From: Haliotis asinina
Taxonomy: Eukaryota; Mollusca; Gastropoda; Lepetellida; Haliotidae
Length of the DNA: 64,000 nt
NCBI RefSeq assembly: GCF_037392515.1
Contig: NC_090280.1
Coordinates: 62,013,504-62,077,503 of the forward strand
Direction: 5' to 3'
Position numbers and translations under genes: made by a program. This document shows, one piece after another, positions 1 through 12,800 of the stretch; the stretch's first letter is position 1, and every line of letters starts with the position of its first letter. Below the pieces are notes generated by a model. It was not told where the DNA came from and did no database searches. It saw only the letters and a list, made by a program, of their open reading frames with translations.

Positions 1-66
1 GAATATGCCAGTGCATTTATTAAGTCAGACTAGTGAGGCAAGCGGTCAAGATGCAAACTATTTACT

Positions 67-202
67 GAGTGCTTTTAGCAATATTCCAGCAATATCACAG
101 CAGCAGACATCAGAAAAAGGTTTCACACATTGTAGCATGTCTGGATCTTTGGTGGAACAAGTGAACGCTTTAATAATTAGGCTACCTCACTGCTCCTGCA
201 AA
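67..202 (-). repeat. SINE-A (tRNA-derived) copy, partial
   Basis: The reverse complement carries the A-box-like TAGCCTAATTATTAAAGC and the body ending AATATTGCTAAAAGC that recur through the window. The tail beyond this is lost and the copy is diverged. It lies in the intron before the terminal exon at 433. Confidence 0.75.
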
Positions 203-432
203 GTGCTGTGAAACCATAACATGGTTTAAGACAGATAAATCACCGGAATCAACAGATTTGTCATTTCATATTTTTCTCGTGTTAGAATTATTTCCTGATA
301 TTTTCATGCAGTTTTTGTCACATATTAAAAGATTTTAGATTCCAATATTTTTAGATCTCATTACTTAAGACCAACCTAGATTTAGAGCACAATGAGCAAT
401 TCTTTTGTAATAATCCCTTTTCTCTCTTTCAG

Positions 433-545
433 TCCAAGACATGATTGACCACCCTTATGAGACTCGCTCCGACAGTTTCTACTTCGTGGAAGAGAAGCTG
501 ATCATGCACAATAAAGCAGACTACGCCTACAATGGTGGTGCCTAG
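433..545 (+). CDS. Terminal coding exon of an unrecognised gene (5' part outside window)
   Basis: A strong 3' splice site (TCTCTCTTTCAG, ending at 432) opens a frame of 37 codons that ends at TAG (543-545). The peptide runs [37 protein letters not shown]. It reads like a conserved, mixed-charge C-terminal tail with no membrane segment. The exon starts in phase 1: the first two bases complete a codon begun in an upstream exon that must lie before position 1. I cannot name the family with confidence. The gene runs on the plus strand and is convergent with THOC6, whose stop codon is about 9.3 kb away. The exon is supported by its splice signal and clean frame only. Confidence 0.6.
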
Positions 546-3051
546 TGAGATAGGTCTCATCACATCTCTCTTAACTGACAGTCAGGACTACTTGTATAGA
601 TCAGACAGACTCCACCCTTCCTGATTCTACAGGGAGGGTCAGCAGAAGCTGTCACCTATCTGACACAACTAAAGATATGGAAATGTATAAACTTGTAACA
701 AAATGTCATGCTAAGAAAAACTGAAATATTTTAAGCCTGATTTGTTCTCTTATCAATAGTTCCAACTTTTGCTTGAATTGAAATTCAACATGACATCTTG
801 GTTGTAGCTGTGTTGTTATCCTGATATAGACTGGTTCTAGGTTATTTTCACATGTCAAACAGGTTTCATCTGCGTAATGTTACACACATTATTAATTGTG
901 ACAAAAATCGTTTAAGCTGTTTTTGTTTGTGATCAGTTGCATACTTTTACAGAAATCCTACCTCGTGCTTGGAGTAATTTTTTTCATGCAGAAACAGATA
1001 GCAATATTCATACCAAAGTTTGAGTGAAAACATGTTGTCTTTACTTGTTGGTGTTAGGCTAGATGTACATTCTTCTCTACACAGAGAATGACTATGATTC
1101 TTATGATGTTTATGATGATTAGGGATGCCACAGTACATTGATGCATCAACACTTTTTCAATTTGATATTGTATCATCATTTTTGATTCTATGAGAGTTAT
1201 GAATGGTTACTTTTCAAACTCAAAGATGGAAAATTCAAACTTTTTTATCTGTGACTATCATTAATGTTCATCTTTTAAAACAATGATTTTTATAAAATAT
1301 GAAGTATTAATGTCAAAATGTAACTAAATTTACGGAATAATGCCGCAAAAATAGGTATCGTGATACATGTCGAATTGTGACTTGGGTATCATATTCATGA
1401 AACACATGTATTTTGACATCCTTAATAATGATGAATATTGTAAAAATCACATGTACAAAGACTGGCATAACTTTTATGAAGAGAATCGCCTCTCAAGTTA
1501 TCATCTACATGGAAAAATGTACTGAGAATCATCTGAGCCTTGGCTCTTTTTTCCTGCTATCGAAGAGTAATTTTATTTCATGCATCCTAGGCCAGACTTT
1601 TAGGGGTTTTTTTCGTTTACAGATCTGTGCTCCCCAAATGCAGGCTGACAGGTCAACAAAATATTCACAGATGATATATTTTTGTTTTTCGCAATTTTTC
1701 AGTATTGTTTTTGTTTTGAAAATATATAGTAAATCGTCAACAGGTCCTAATTAAATTATTTTAAATCATTTGTTTGTTTTTTTATTAATAGGGATAGTGA
1801 ATTTTTCTTTTGAACATTTCAGTGATATCTAATTCAAGTTTTACAAAAGAATGTTTGACCTTGTATATGTCACTTTCCTTGTGACAGCTATTCTCTGATC
1901 TCATCTAAAACCATCCCTGTATAAATTTAGAGATTCCGGTTGTGTTACATGTGTTCTTGCAACTGACATCTGTTATTTAATTCCGTTGATCTGGACAAAT
2001 GTGAAATATTTGCTGGATAATTTAATTCCTTGTTTAATGTGGATATTTTCACCAGTGGTTGGGGATGTAATAGAATTTATTTTGTGATGGTATTTTCGAG
2101 TGACAGTAGTCTCAAATGTGAGTATTTATTGGCACATTGTTGTACATTTCTGATTGCATGCATTATATTTATGTTTGCTGTCCTTTGCCTCAGTATTACT
2201 GTCTCCACACATGGCCATGTCAGAGATCTCCCCTTGTATGCAGTAGTCACTGACAAGTCTCAAAGGTCATGGAAACCTGTGTTCTTTGAGGCATTGGTAG
2301 ACAGTAAATATATCTTACCAAACACTGATCACATGTAGATCTCATATCATATTTTAGTCGGAATCTGTAAGAATACTGCATACTTTTAGTCTGTTCATTA
2401 GCAGATGGCAGAAAACTAACTTATACCCACTAGATCTGTTTCATTTGGAAAACTTCACAAATGACCAGAGACATTTGAAATTCGTTGAAATTCTTGATGT
2501 ACTTGTTTGTACAAATAGTAAAATTCATGACAGATTTAATTTTCGTAATTTAAAATAACTTGTCAGAAAACGTGTGATGTCCATACAACTTTAAGGATTT
2601 CCAACAAATATTATGGCATACAGGATTTATAACAAAATGGACATACAAAAATCCCGTGGAAGAAACCCTTGATATGACATTTGAGAGCCTTTTAAAGCCT
2701 TGAAAAGACCTTGAATTTTCGTATGTCCTGTCGTGTGAACCATGTACTGACATCACTGTGTGGGTCACTGTTGGTGACCTTGAGAAAACTTAGTCTGTGT
2801 CGTGACTGGTTGCAAGACTAGAGATGAGGTTTGTGACATGGCCCCAATGCATTCACATTCCATTCCTGTCAGGGGTTTGTTTTGTGTGTTCTAGTTCATT
2901 CTTCTTACTCATTGCTAGTCCGAAACGATTCACAATACGATACATATCAATAAATTGTTCAAAGTAGTATCCATATGAGCAGAGAGTGTCTGTATTCCAG
3001 TTTGCCTATGTGCAGGTAAACAGAAAGTACTTCTCATGGGTTATGTTCTCG

Positions 3052-3229
3052 TTCTTTTGGGGTGTTGGGGTAGCCTAATGATTGAAATGTTCACTCATCA
3101 TGCTGAAGACCAGGTTTGATTCACCATATGGGTTTAATGTGTGAACCCCTTTTCTGGTGTCGTCCCACAGCACCCCTTACACACACCCCCACCATGATTT
3201 TGCTGGAATATTGCTAAACCATACACACT
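3052..3229 (+). repeat. SINE-A copy
   Basis: This copy has the tRNA-like head (GGGGTAGCCTAATGATTGAA), the B-box-like CAGGTTTGATTC, the body word CTTTTCTGGTGTC and the 3' part TTGCTGGAATATTGCTAAA. It is plus-oriented with a CAC-rich end. Confidence 0.85.
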
Positions 3230-4725
3230 CATATTGTTTTATGATAACATAATGGTGATCTAGGCTATGACTGTAACAAGCCTATGTTCAGATCTTCTCA
3301 GCATTGCAAACAGCTTTTGAAAGGGGAACCAGAATGTAGTTTTTAGACCAGTAAATGCATGTGTTAAAATGTGAAGATTATCGTATCATTTTGGCATAAC
3401 ATTAGAGTGCATTTGTGAATCGTTTCCACATTGTAACATTATCAGTTCTACTCTGTTAAAAGATGCAAATCTGAAATCCGCAATTTCCTTTCCTTTTGTG
3501 TGATGTGTTTATTTCTTATTTAATTGTATTGCAATGACTCCAGGAATTGGAAATAATCAGTTCAGAATTCAGTTTTATTGTTCTGTGTTGATGAATGTAT
3601 TCAACTGTGCCTGTACTTAAATACAACTGTCATGAAATACATGCTCTGACGTGGGAGAATCCAGACAAAATATATCATGTTTAAACTGTCATCTTGTAAG
3701 TAATGTTCAGATGAAATCATTGAATGATTTGAAGTTGGTATGTTGTTAGTTGGATAGTCACTATATGTACTTTCGTGCAGTAGTTGTCTCCCCTTGATTT
3801 CTGTCCAGTTTGATGAAAGAGTAAGCGAAAGTTCATGCCACCATCTTGTTGAAGGTTCTCAGACTGTGAGACAATCGTCAATCATTTCCAACATATTTCT
3901 CAGGAGTGTACAAAGATGTGGGACGCCATGATGATAAATGCGTTCACTGTATTTCTCATACCTTGACATGATATGGCTGAAATATGCCAATTTGACTATA
4001 AATATTAACTCACTCAATTGGCACAACAATCTAAAATAGAGAAACATAACCATTCATTTAAATCCCTTGTAGGAATATTTTAAGTTAGAGGTATGGAATA
4101 TTAAAAGTTGTATCCAGGTATCAGCACTGGTTATTTGTGTATCAACACATGGAATTTCTCACTTGTCTTTCCTGTGTGTCTGATGTTACTTCTAGGATCA
4201 TATGAGGGTCTGTGACGGACTCAAAGAGTAATGGTCATCATACTTATGGTTCTTATTGTTAAACATCCGCTAAAAAAGAGCATAATATTGCAACCGAAAG
4301 TTCACAGCGCTTGGTTAGAATCGCCTTGCACAGTTCATAGGTGCTTTTAAGTTTGCTCAAATTCAAGGTGCAATGAGAGTGTTTTAAAATCAAAACTGGA
4401 CATTGATTGGAAAAGATTTCAAATTCAGTATTTAATGGTGTCACAGGAACAGTGCCAAGATTTGATGAAGTCAACTGTTTTTCATCTAATTATTGAGAAA
4501 TATTAAGTTTGAATCTACTCAAATATTTTTATGAAGTTGAGGTCATACAAAGTACGACTGATGAGACTGAGATACTTGCTTTTGTTGACAAAGTTTGTTG
4601 TAGCAGGTTAATGTTGTGGAAAATACTGTTCAGTTATCCTTTCATACCTAGAGATGTTGCTGTGCCATGCTTGTTAGACTGAAGTTGTTCACATTGCTCA
4701 GGGGCTTGCCATCTGTTACAGGGAA

Positions 4726-4815
4726 GCAGTGACGTAGGGTAGTGGCTAAGGCATTTGTTCACCACACCGAAGACCGGGGTTTGATTCGCTATGGCTACAA
4801 TGTGTGAAGTAACAT
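4726..4815 (+). repeat. SINE-A-like head, diverged
   Basis: AGGGTAGTGGCTAAGGC followed by GGGGTTTGATTCGCTATGG keeps the A-box/B-box spacing of the SINE-A head. Only ACAATGTGTGAAG of the body remains. Confidence 0.55.
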
Positions 4816-5911
4816 TGGCATAAATGAATAAACTCATGGACTTTCTGTTACAGGGGGATGGGGTCAAGAGAAGATAATGCAAAAGCAGTTTAAGATTTCT
4901 TTTTCGTAACCTTCCAAAATATATGTATATTTTTATCAAAGAGATAGTCATGTATTGTAGATTCCCTTTGCGCGCCCTTATATAATACATGACAAGTCCC
5001 TGAACCAGAAATAGAAGTTAGAGTACTTGATCTTTTGTAACTTCAGTTTCAGAATTATTGTACAGCTTGATTTTAGCTTCACTCAAAATGTGAATGACAA
5101 ATTGTGCCTTTATCCTACACACAAAGCAATTGTTTGCTCTAGTGGGGAATTGTTTGAAAGAATACACATTTTGTGTATATAGGAGAAGCCTGTTGAAATG
5201 GATAGCTGCATGATAGTGGACGTTGTGCTCGAGACATTTGTTCTTAAAATCAATATGGGAATCCTAAGTTATTAAGTCTGTTCAGGCAAGTTAGAGTGTA
5301 ATATTGTTGATAAATGCATCTATCAAAATGGCAGGAAATGTTTTAGATATTTTTAAGAGAAACGGAGAAGGGCAGATAATTTTGTGTCCAGAAAGGCAAA
5401 CTAATCCACCTGAACCTGTTGACAACAGTGTATTACAAACGTGAGTAGGGTCCTGACCTGCTGTTGTTGAAATGAATTACCTAGATCTGACATTGCTCAT
5501 CATTGTCCAGTTGTAGTTGTTGCCATGTGGCATACATTTCCTTTCCATGTTTCAAGATGGTAATGTCAAATATAGTCCTTTGTATTTCTAGGAATTTTTA
5601 TTTGCCACTGGACCATTTTTGTCAAATACTTAGCCCATGTATCCTGATAATGACAGTACAGTACAGTTTAAGTTACAAAATTAAATAACCATTTTATGAG
5701 TGGAGTGCATGTGCTTTTCTTTCATTTTGTTCAGAAAGTGATGGTTTTGATGCCCTACAAAAATTGTATTTTTGCAACCTCAAGGATATGTTATATGTAG
5801 CACTGAAGACATATTACCATTGCAGTAAGTTGTATGGTCAAGCGGGGTCTGTCGGGACACATTTACTCAATTGTTCTTGCTCAGCAGCTGTTCCAGGACT
5901 TCCTCCCCTTA

Positions 5912-6048
5912 CGGGGCAGTGGGGTAGCATTATGATTAAAGTGTTGGTTCGTCACACTGAAGATGCAGGTTCAAATCACTACATGGGTACAATGTGTGAA
6001 GCCCATTTCTGGTGTCCCTTGTATGATGTTGCTGGAATATTGCAATCT
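5912..6048 (+). repeat. SINE-A copy
   Basis: GGGGTAGCATTATGATTAAA, CAGGTTCAAATC, ACAATGTGTGAAGCCCATTT and TGCTGGAATATTGC appear in the family order. The tail is lost. Confidence 0.85.
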
Positions 6049-7078
6049 GTGCATCATCGTGATGCATGAGTACATGACTGGGAGGACCAGTATTCAGTGG
6101 AGATGCCGACTTGCGGCCCTTCCATCATCTTGTGATGCTGCAGGTCCATGCTGTATGGATATCAACTCCCTCAAATACAGATGTCATTTTGTGTCGTCAT
6201 AATCTGTGTCATTTTGTCCTTGACATTCAACACAAGGACTTTAAACACCTGATGGTGAAAAGAGCAGGATAGTTGCAAAACTTCACCAAGGTCAAATTAG
6301 ATTTGCCATGTTCATATTTGGTCGTCATACCCATGGTTTTACCAAAGTGTTCAATTTAAATGGCCAGCATCACTTTGGGATCCAACCCAAATTGGTCTGG
6401 TATGCCAATGCTGAAATACCATTCAAACCTGACCTGGTTGTCTCTCATCATGATGTGAACCAAACTCATTTCCGTTACTTATGCATTGGACAGGTTTGTG
6501 GGTGGTCGATTGATTAGGGTGTTTGCTTTGCACACAGATGACCCATTCTAGTGCGTGTTCCGCCTTTGTAAAACTGCCATGTTGCAGAAAGCTGCTTGTA
6601 ACCATATACTTGCATTCCACTGACAAGGACACATATTCTATTTGAACATTGCTGTTCCACCCTTGGATGACCCCCATGTGACACTGGCTGGCTTGCACAA
6701 ACCATTGTTCTTGTCCTCCGTGTGCTGGACCATCTGATCCATTCATCCAGTTCCAAAATACATGAGCTGGGACTGTTAATTCCTATACTTCATGGGAGTG
6801 CTCATGCTTCTGAAGTTAAATGCTTTTTTCGATTACTTTGATCTCGTTTAAATCAGACTGTTTAATTTGAAACGATAAAATAACACCTCTCTAATAAATT
6901 GCCTCAGATTGTCCCTGAGTGAACTTGGGCTGCCCTATCAAAACACAGGATGTATAGATGGCACTGTCCTTGCTAGTGTGTATAAAATATCTGTACAATA
7001 TGGGATTATTTTCTTATTACATTCTGAGTCCCCGATTCTGTGGAGACTTATGGTTGTGTCCTCAGGTCTTCACAGGAA

Positions 7079-7253
7079 AGGGACGTGGTAGCCTAGTGGT
7101 TACAGCATTTCCTCATCACGCCGAAGACCCAGGTCTGATTACCAACATGTGCACAATGTGTGAAGCCCATTTCTGGTGTCCCCTGCCGCAGTATTGCTTG
7201 AATATTGCTAAAGGTCGCATAAAACTAAATGCACTCACTCATGCACTCACACA
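7079..7253 (+). repeat. SINE-A copy, near full length
   Basis: The order is GTAGCCTAGTGGTTACAGC, CAGGTCTGATTACC, GCCCATTTCTGGTGTCCCC, AATATTGCTAAAGG and a CACTCACTCA-type tail. The B-box is mutated. Confidence 0.88.
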
Positions 7254-8367
7254 GATGTATCATGTTGAGAACTGATGACAGTTTCCACAAATTTATCTTG
7301 GCAGTTCTAACTCAATACTGAAGTATCTTGTAATGCTAAGCCTGCTTTAGGTAACATGGCCCTGACTTAGTATAAGGATTATTTAGGATTTACATTTACA
7401 GTGGACATTTAGTTTTAAGCCTCAATAAATAGCTTTAACATTTTAACAGTTTCAACCTGGATATGAAGAAATTGGGCTCAAGCCATTTGTATGCACCATC
7501 GTATTACAGTCGTCCGTCCATCGCACACCTGCACTGGCCACTGACCCACAGCACAAGGAAGGATAGCCATCTGAAGTTTCATCCCTTCTCATCTAGTTGT
7601 ATTGGTCAGCACAATGACCTATCTACCAGTGTCACTTTGTTATTTATCTCCAGATACACTGGTCAAGTGAAAGTCTTGTTGCAGGATCATATGATTGGTA
7701 GTTAATTATGTAGAAATGTTTGTGTAGATAGTTGTTTTTTTTTGCATATTTGTGTTGTTTAATCCAAACTCTATACTGGTCACACACCTGATGCTACCTG
7801 TCTGGGAAACTTTGTTGTATAGTAATTTACTTACCTTTTTAGTGCTGGGTGCTCAACTGATCGATATCTGGTGAATTAACAATTTTTGGAGGGCAGGGGC
7901 AAAATATATAGAAATGTACACATTTTGTTTCATAATACCGTTCATCGTTTCTGGATTCATAAAGCAGATATTGATATTTTTCTACAGTATATTTAAGTCA
8001 CAAATTATTAATAAACATTCCATTAGTAGGGTCGTATAAGGATTATCAGGACATTGTACTGAGGTTAATGTTATTAAAATGATTCATGTAAGGGGTTAAG
8101 GAATGTGTTGAAGATTTGCATTGACATGATAGAAATATTAGTTGGGGGTGTATGCTGAATGCACTCTGCAGCAGATACTTAAGTTGTTCTGACATGCTGT
8201 ACTGTAGAGCCCAGTGAGCAGTGTGTGAATTGTGTGTTCCACTGATTTTATCACATGTGTATACCTTTGAAGTATGTTGTGGTCGATATTATTTAACATT
8301 ACTTACAGTGTTTTGTATTGTGATTTTAATATGATTTTATCTTTTATTTTATCAATGTTGATTTGTT

Positions 8368-8587
8368 CATGATGTATTGCCACACATGTAGACTCTCTTC
8401 TCCACGTGGAGTGACACCTGCAGAATCGCCTACCACATGATCAGATCTCAAAGACTCCTATTTCAGTAAAGGTTCCATGATGTATTGCCACACATGTGGA
8501 CTCTCCTCTCCACATGGAGTGACACCTGCGAAATCCGCTACCACTTGATCAGATCTCAGAGACTCGTATTTCAGTAAAGGTTCCATG
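8368..8587. repeat. Tandem duplication, unit about 108 bp
   Basis: Two head-to-tail copies start at 8368 and 8476, each opening CATGATGTATTGCCACACAT and closing near AGTAAAGGTTCCATG. They differ by scattered substitutions, so the duplication is not very recent. No coding content was seen. Confidence 0.85.
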
Positions 8588-9832
8588 CAGGGAGTAATAC
8601 CTGGAGTTGGATGATTTGAATGGATACAGTGTTAGAACTGTTATGTGGTAGGCAGTCCCCGTGGGTGTGAATGTTCCATACTGTACATTGTCGAACATAT
8701 CTGTCATCATTGTCATGTTATATTGCAGCTTTATTTGCAATTAAATATGAGAATTCTCAACAGATTGTCTGTAGTTTGTACATACTGAGTGAGTGAAAGT
8801 TGTTTTTACCACATCAGCAATTTTGCCGCTATTCACAGCAAAAAGAATGTTTTATGTTGCAATATTTTAAGGATACAAATAACAGGGATCGTGAAATTCT
8901 CAGGCAAATAACTCACATTCAAGGGTAAAGCCAGACTATTGAGATAAAATTCTATATTCTCTCACACAATTTTGATTTCTGTGATTGTGCAGATGGAAAG
9001 GGTAAAGGAAAAAACACATCACAAAGCTAATCACTGAGGATTTATTATGTTCACTTTTTATTTCATTTGTGTTGGTTACAGTTAAAACCATTTTGACCTG
9101 AAATTTCTATTCCTGTGGTTGAAAGAAATATTTTAGTCATAGTTGTTGTAGATTCAGTGGAGCAAGATGTCCATAACCACCAAGTTAACAGATTGTTTTG
9201 TTATAATGTCACACACCATTTTTAAAGGAACAGTGAGGATGATAGTTCACTTATCTAATCATAAAACCAGATTTGGACAGCTTTGTTTCTGGTCTTGCCA
9301 TCTATAAAAATCTAATATCAGGTAATTTCTTTTTGTCAAAACAAAGACAACATGTAAATCCGTACTATGAAATGTGTTACAAATGTGGAAGCAAGAAAAT
9401 GAAATTATGATCACATGTACGACAGTGAATAATGATGTAGACAACAAACATTTACATGGACAAGGCTAAGAGAAATGTCACCTGTAACAGTGTTCTGAAT
9501 TTTCAGGGTTTGTTCATGAGTAGAGCTACAGGGCAGTCAAATGGGCGTAGAAACGGAATGCATTGTTTTGTTAAATATCGGAAACAGTCAGATCAGCAAT
9601 TCAACATCATGGTTATTGAACGCCATATTTTCTTCCCTTGTCATCCCCGTTTACAATGTGAGGTTTTAACACAAGCACTAGATGTTTCAAGTGTATGTTT
9701 TGAAAGACAATTTGATCACTGTTTTGATGGTGGTCAGTTCTAAAACCGGATTGCCCAAATTTTAAGAGTGGGATGTGTACAGACTTTGTGCACTGTGTGC
9801 TTGCCCTTTCTGTCTTCTGTCCATGTTGTCTA

Positions 9833-12800
9833 TTATGTCTTGAACTTAAGAGAGAAAGCTTTGTATCCAAAGTTAGTGCAGACATCTATCATGGCACTGC
9901 TGCCCCCAACACTGAGCACCTGGAAACAAGGGAGAGAGGTTAGGCCACATGTGTCCACTGACATTATGTCTGATGCTCCAGTCAGACTGGGAACAACACT
10001 GGGCACCTGGAAACAAGGGAGAGAGGTTAGATTAGGTGTGTCCATCTATAATGCGGTGGTAATGAATTCTTCAAAAGTTTGCAATGTTTAGGTCACAGAC
10101 ACCTTCGTTTGTTTTCTGCCATAGTCTAATCAAAATTAGGCTTAGAAACTATTAAACATGGCATCTTAGAAAAGAAATACAGTTCGTTCTACCACCATCC
10201 ATAGTGTAATAAAGCACACTTTCGCCCTGATCTCGTGCTTTAACAATAATAGTTCAGGGCAAAAGTGTGCATTATTACACTACATGGTGGTAGAATGAAC
10301 TGTATTTATTAATCATGAAACATCATGCCAAAAGTATTATTTATCTTCGTAAAAATAGTTAATGTCTTGGTAAACAGAATTAGAAACTTGTTAATTGTGA
10401 ATAAATATGTTTAGGATTATTTCAAAATCTTAGCAAAGTGTATTATTCAAAATTTGAGCCACAATATTTCAAAAGGGTTTTTTCCTGGCAATGATCATGA
10501 TGGGTATCCTCAGCGTGAAAAAACACATCCACAAACATTACCTCAACATCTCCATCCACACACCAAAACACTGACTCTGTACTCACCCACTTGCATTCAT
10601 GTTAATAGACATTCTATGATATATGATCAAGAAAAGAAAGCAAAGGTTTTCACATTTGTCAGTAACCTCTGTTTCAAAGTCTCAGGTTGTGTTAACCATA
10701 ACTTCTTTTAGAGGCTATCTATATTGGACAAATATTGAAAGATACTAATATATCATGGATCCACAACTTATTTTTACAGTGTCTGTTGTTTGCTTAATAA
10801 CCTTGTTAAAACCTACACTACGATGTAATACAGAGGCTGTTCATCCATATATTGTCATCCTCAGGTGTGTTATACAGAAAACCCTACAGTAAGAAGGGGA
10901 ATAACTCTGTCTAAAAATCATCACATTAAGAATTACTGGCAAACAAGATGTTGGACCGGCATAGAGAGTGCGTTTACGAGAAGTAGGCTGTGCATGTCAG
11001 TGAGCAAACCTACTGGGTTTGTGAAAGGTAGAGCAGATGCATGTGCAGTGCATACCTATGAAATTGATTCCACACGTAGTTGTACACACCTTGCTCAAGT
11101 GGTTAGTGTAGCACTTGATCACAGACAACGGGGGACCCTTCGCTGACAATTGGTAAGTGGGCGGCACTCATACAAGGTAATACAGGTCAACTGTCAGTTC
11201 CCTCAACTTATCCTTGTTTGCCAGTAGTTACTGAAGGAAAATACAAGCTTCTGACATAATCACTGATCTCGTCTCACCTTGTACTTGTCAGAGTTTTGGT
11301 TGATACTGACACTGAATACACTGGTTGGGGTACATGGCACCCCTTGCTTTAGTTCACCATTCAGGAACCAGTGGTTCACCATCGGCTGAGTTCCTCCCGA
11401 TATCAGCTGAAACCACAACAAGCATTCTCACAAATTATCCCAATAAACTTAATAGTTTAAGATGAAGTTAAAAGTGCCTTCCCATGATGAAGCTTGGTGA
11501 TTAATAAGAAAATCCAGTGACCAGTTCTTGAGATGTATCGTGTTGACAAGATTGACACTCAGGTGAACATGCTGAAATCATCAAAGTGTCTCCTTCAACA
11601 TTAAGTGAAGGTCACCAAAATCTACTGGGCCTTGCACCTTCCCTAGATGAAGCTTGATGTTGAATGTGAAGAAAATTCAGAGAATGGTTCTTGAAGTATC
11701 TCACTGACAAGCTTAACATGCAGCTTAACATGCTGAAATCTTCAAAGTGTCACCATGACCTTGAAAATTAAGTGAAGGTCACCAAAATCGACTGGGCACC
11801 TTCCCTAGAATAAGTTTGGTGTTGAATATGAAGAAAATTCTGGGAAAGGTTCTTGAGATACCTCACAGACAAGGGTAAAAGGTAAAAAAGTCCCCTTGTG
11901 ACCTTGAAATGAAGGTAAAGGTCACCGAACCTGACTGAGACCTGTCTTTTACTATGATGAACCTAGGTACCAAATATGAAAAGAATCTAGTGAATGGTTC
12001 TTAAGATATTCCAACTCATATGTACGGACAGACAGACGGAACCTAATACTACATACCCTGCTTCGCGCTTAACGCACGGTGGGGGATAACAAGCTTGTAG
12101 ATACAATACCAATAAAAATGTAGATTTATACAGCCAGGGTATTGTCACTCACCCATGTCAAAACAATGTCAGCCATTGCGCTGACCACTGATGTGACCAG
12201 TGGTATCCAATACTTCCACAAAATACTATCACCAATCCTAAAAGAACCTATGATATGACTAGAGGTGTAATGGTACACTGTGCCATGGTTCAATACACAT
12301 CGAGGTACACAGCTCTCAATATGGTATGGTTCAGTTCATTTAAATTAAAATTTAATAGGATAAACGTTTTTTTGTGGAAAGGCACTGTTGGTTTGGTTAA
12401 AATTCTGAGAAGAAATCTCCTTGCATATGGGACCCAAACAACAGTCCCTTACACAATTGCAGTCATCCAATCGAATTAGCATGAATTGTTGAGAAATGAT
12501 TGAAATTGTCGCTATATGAAGATGTCAATCAAATTGCATGGAATATTCCTATTGACATTCCAAAAGTAATGTGCGCGACGTGATAAGATGATATTTTCCA
12601 TACAAAACCCAAACGTACCATATTTTCAAAGTGAAATTTGGTGTACCAAACCCAAAACAAAACAGAACAAAATACCTTAGCATACCGTTTCAGCCCTAGA
12701 TATCATCTTTAGGAGAAACACAATCTGAGTTCAATTCAATCTATGGCGAGTATTTACAAAAAAAAAAGACCCTAGGCATATGCACATTAGTTCAGTATGT

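Larger units (their letters stand above)
546..9832. other. 3' UTR / intergenic DNA between the plus-strand gene and THOC6
   Basis: No convincing exon was seen on either strand. The stretch is AT-rich unique DNA broken by SINE-A copies at 3052, 4726, 5912 and 7079 and a 108-bp tandem duplication at 8368. The first few hundred bases after 545 probably include the 3' UTR of the upstream gene, and bases just below 9833 that of THOC6. Open frames here, such as 2030-2338 and 6308-6517, have no splice context or recognisable domain. Confidence 0.6.

Noticed and set aside
6308-6756. Overlapping frames on both strands between SINE copies
   Set aside because: No recognisable domain, no splice signals and no consistent frame; treated as unassigned intergenic DNA.
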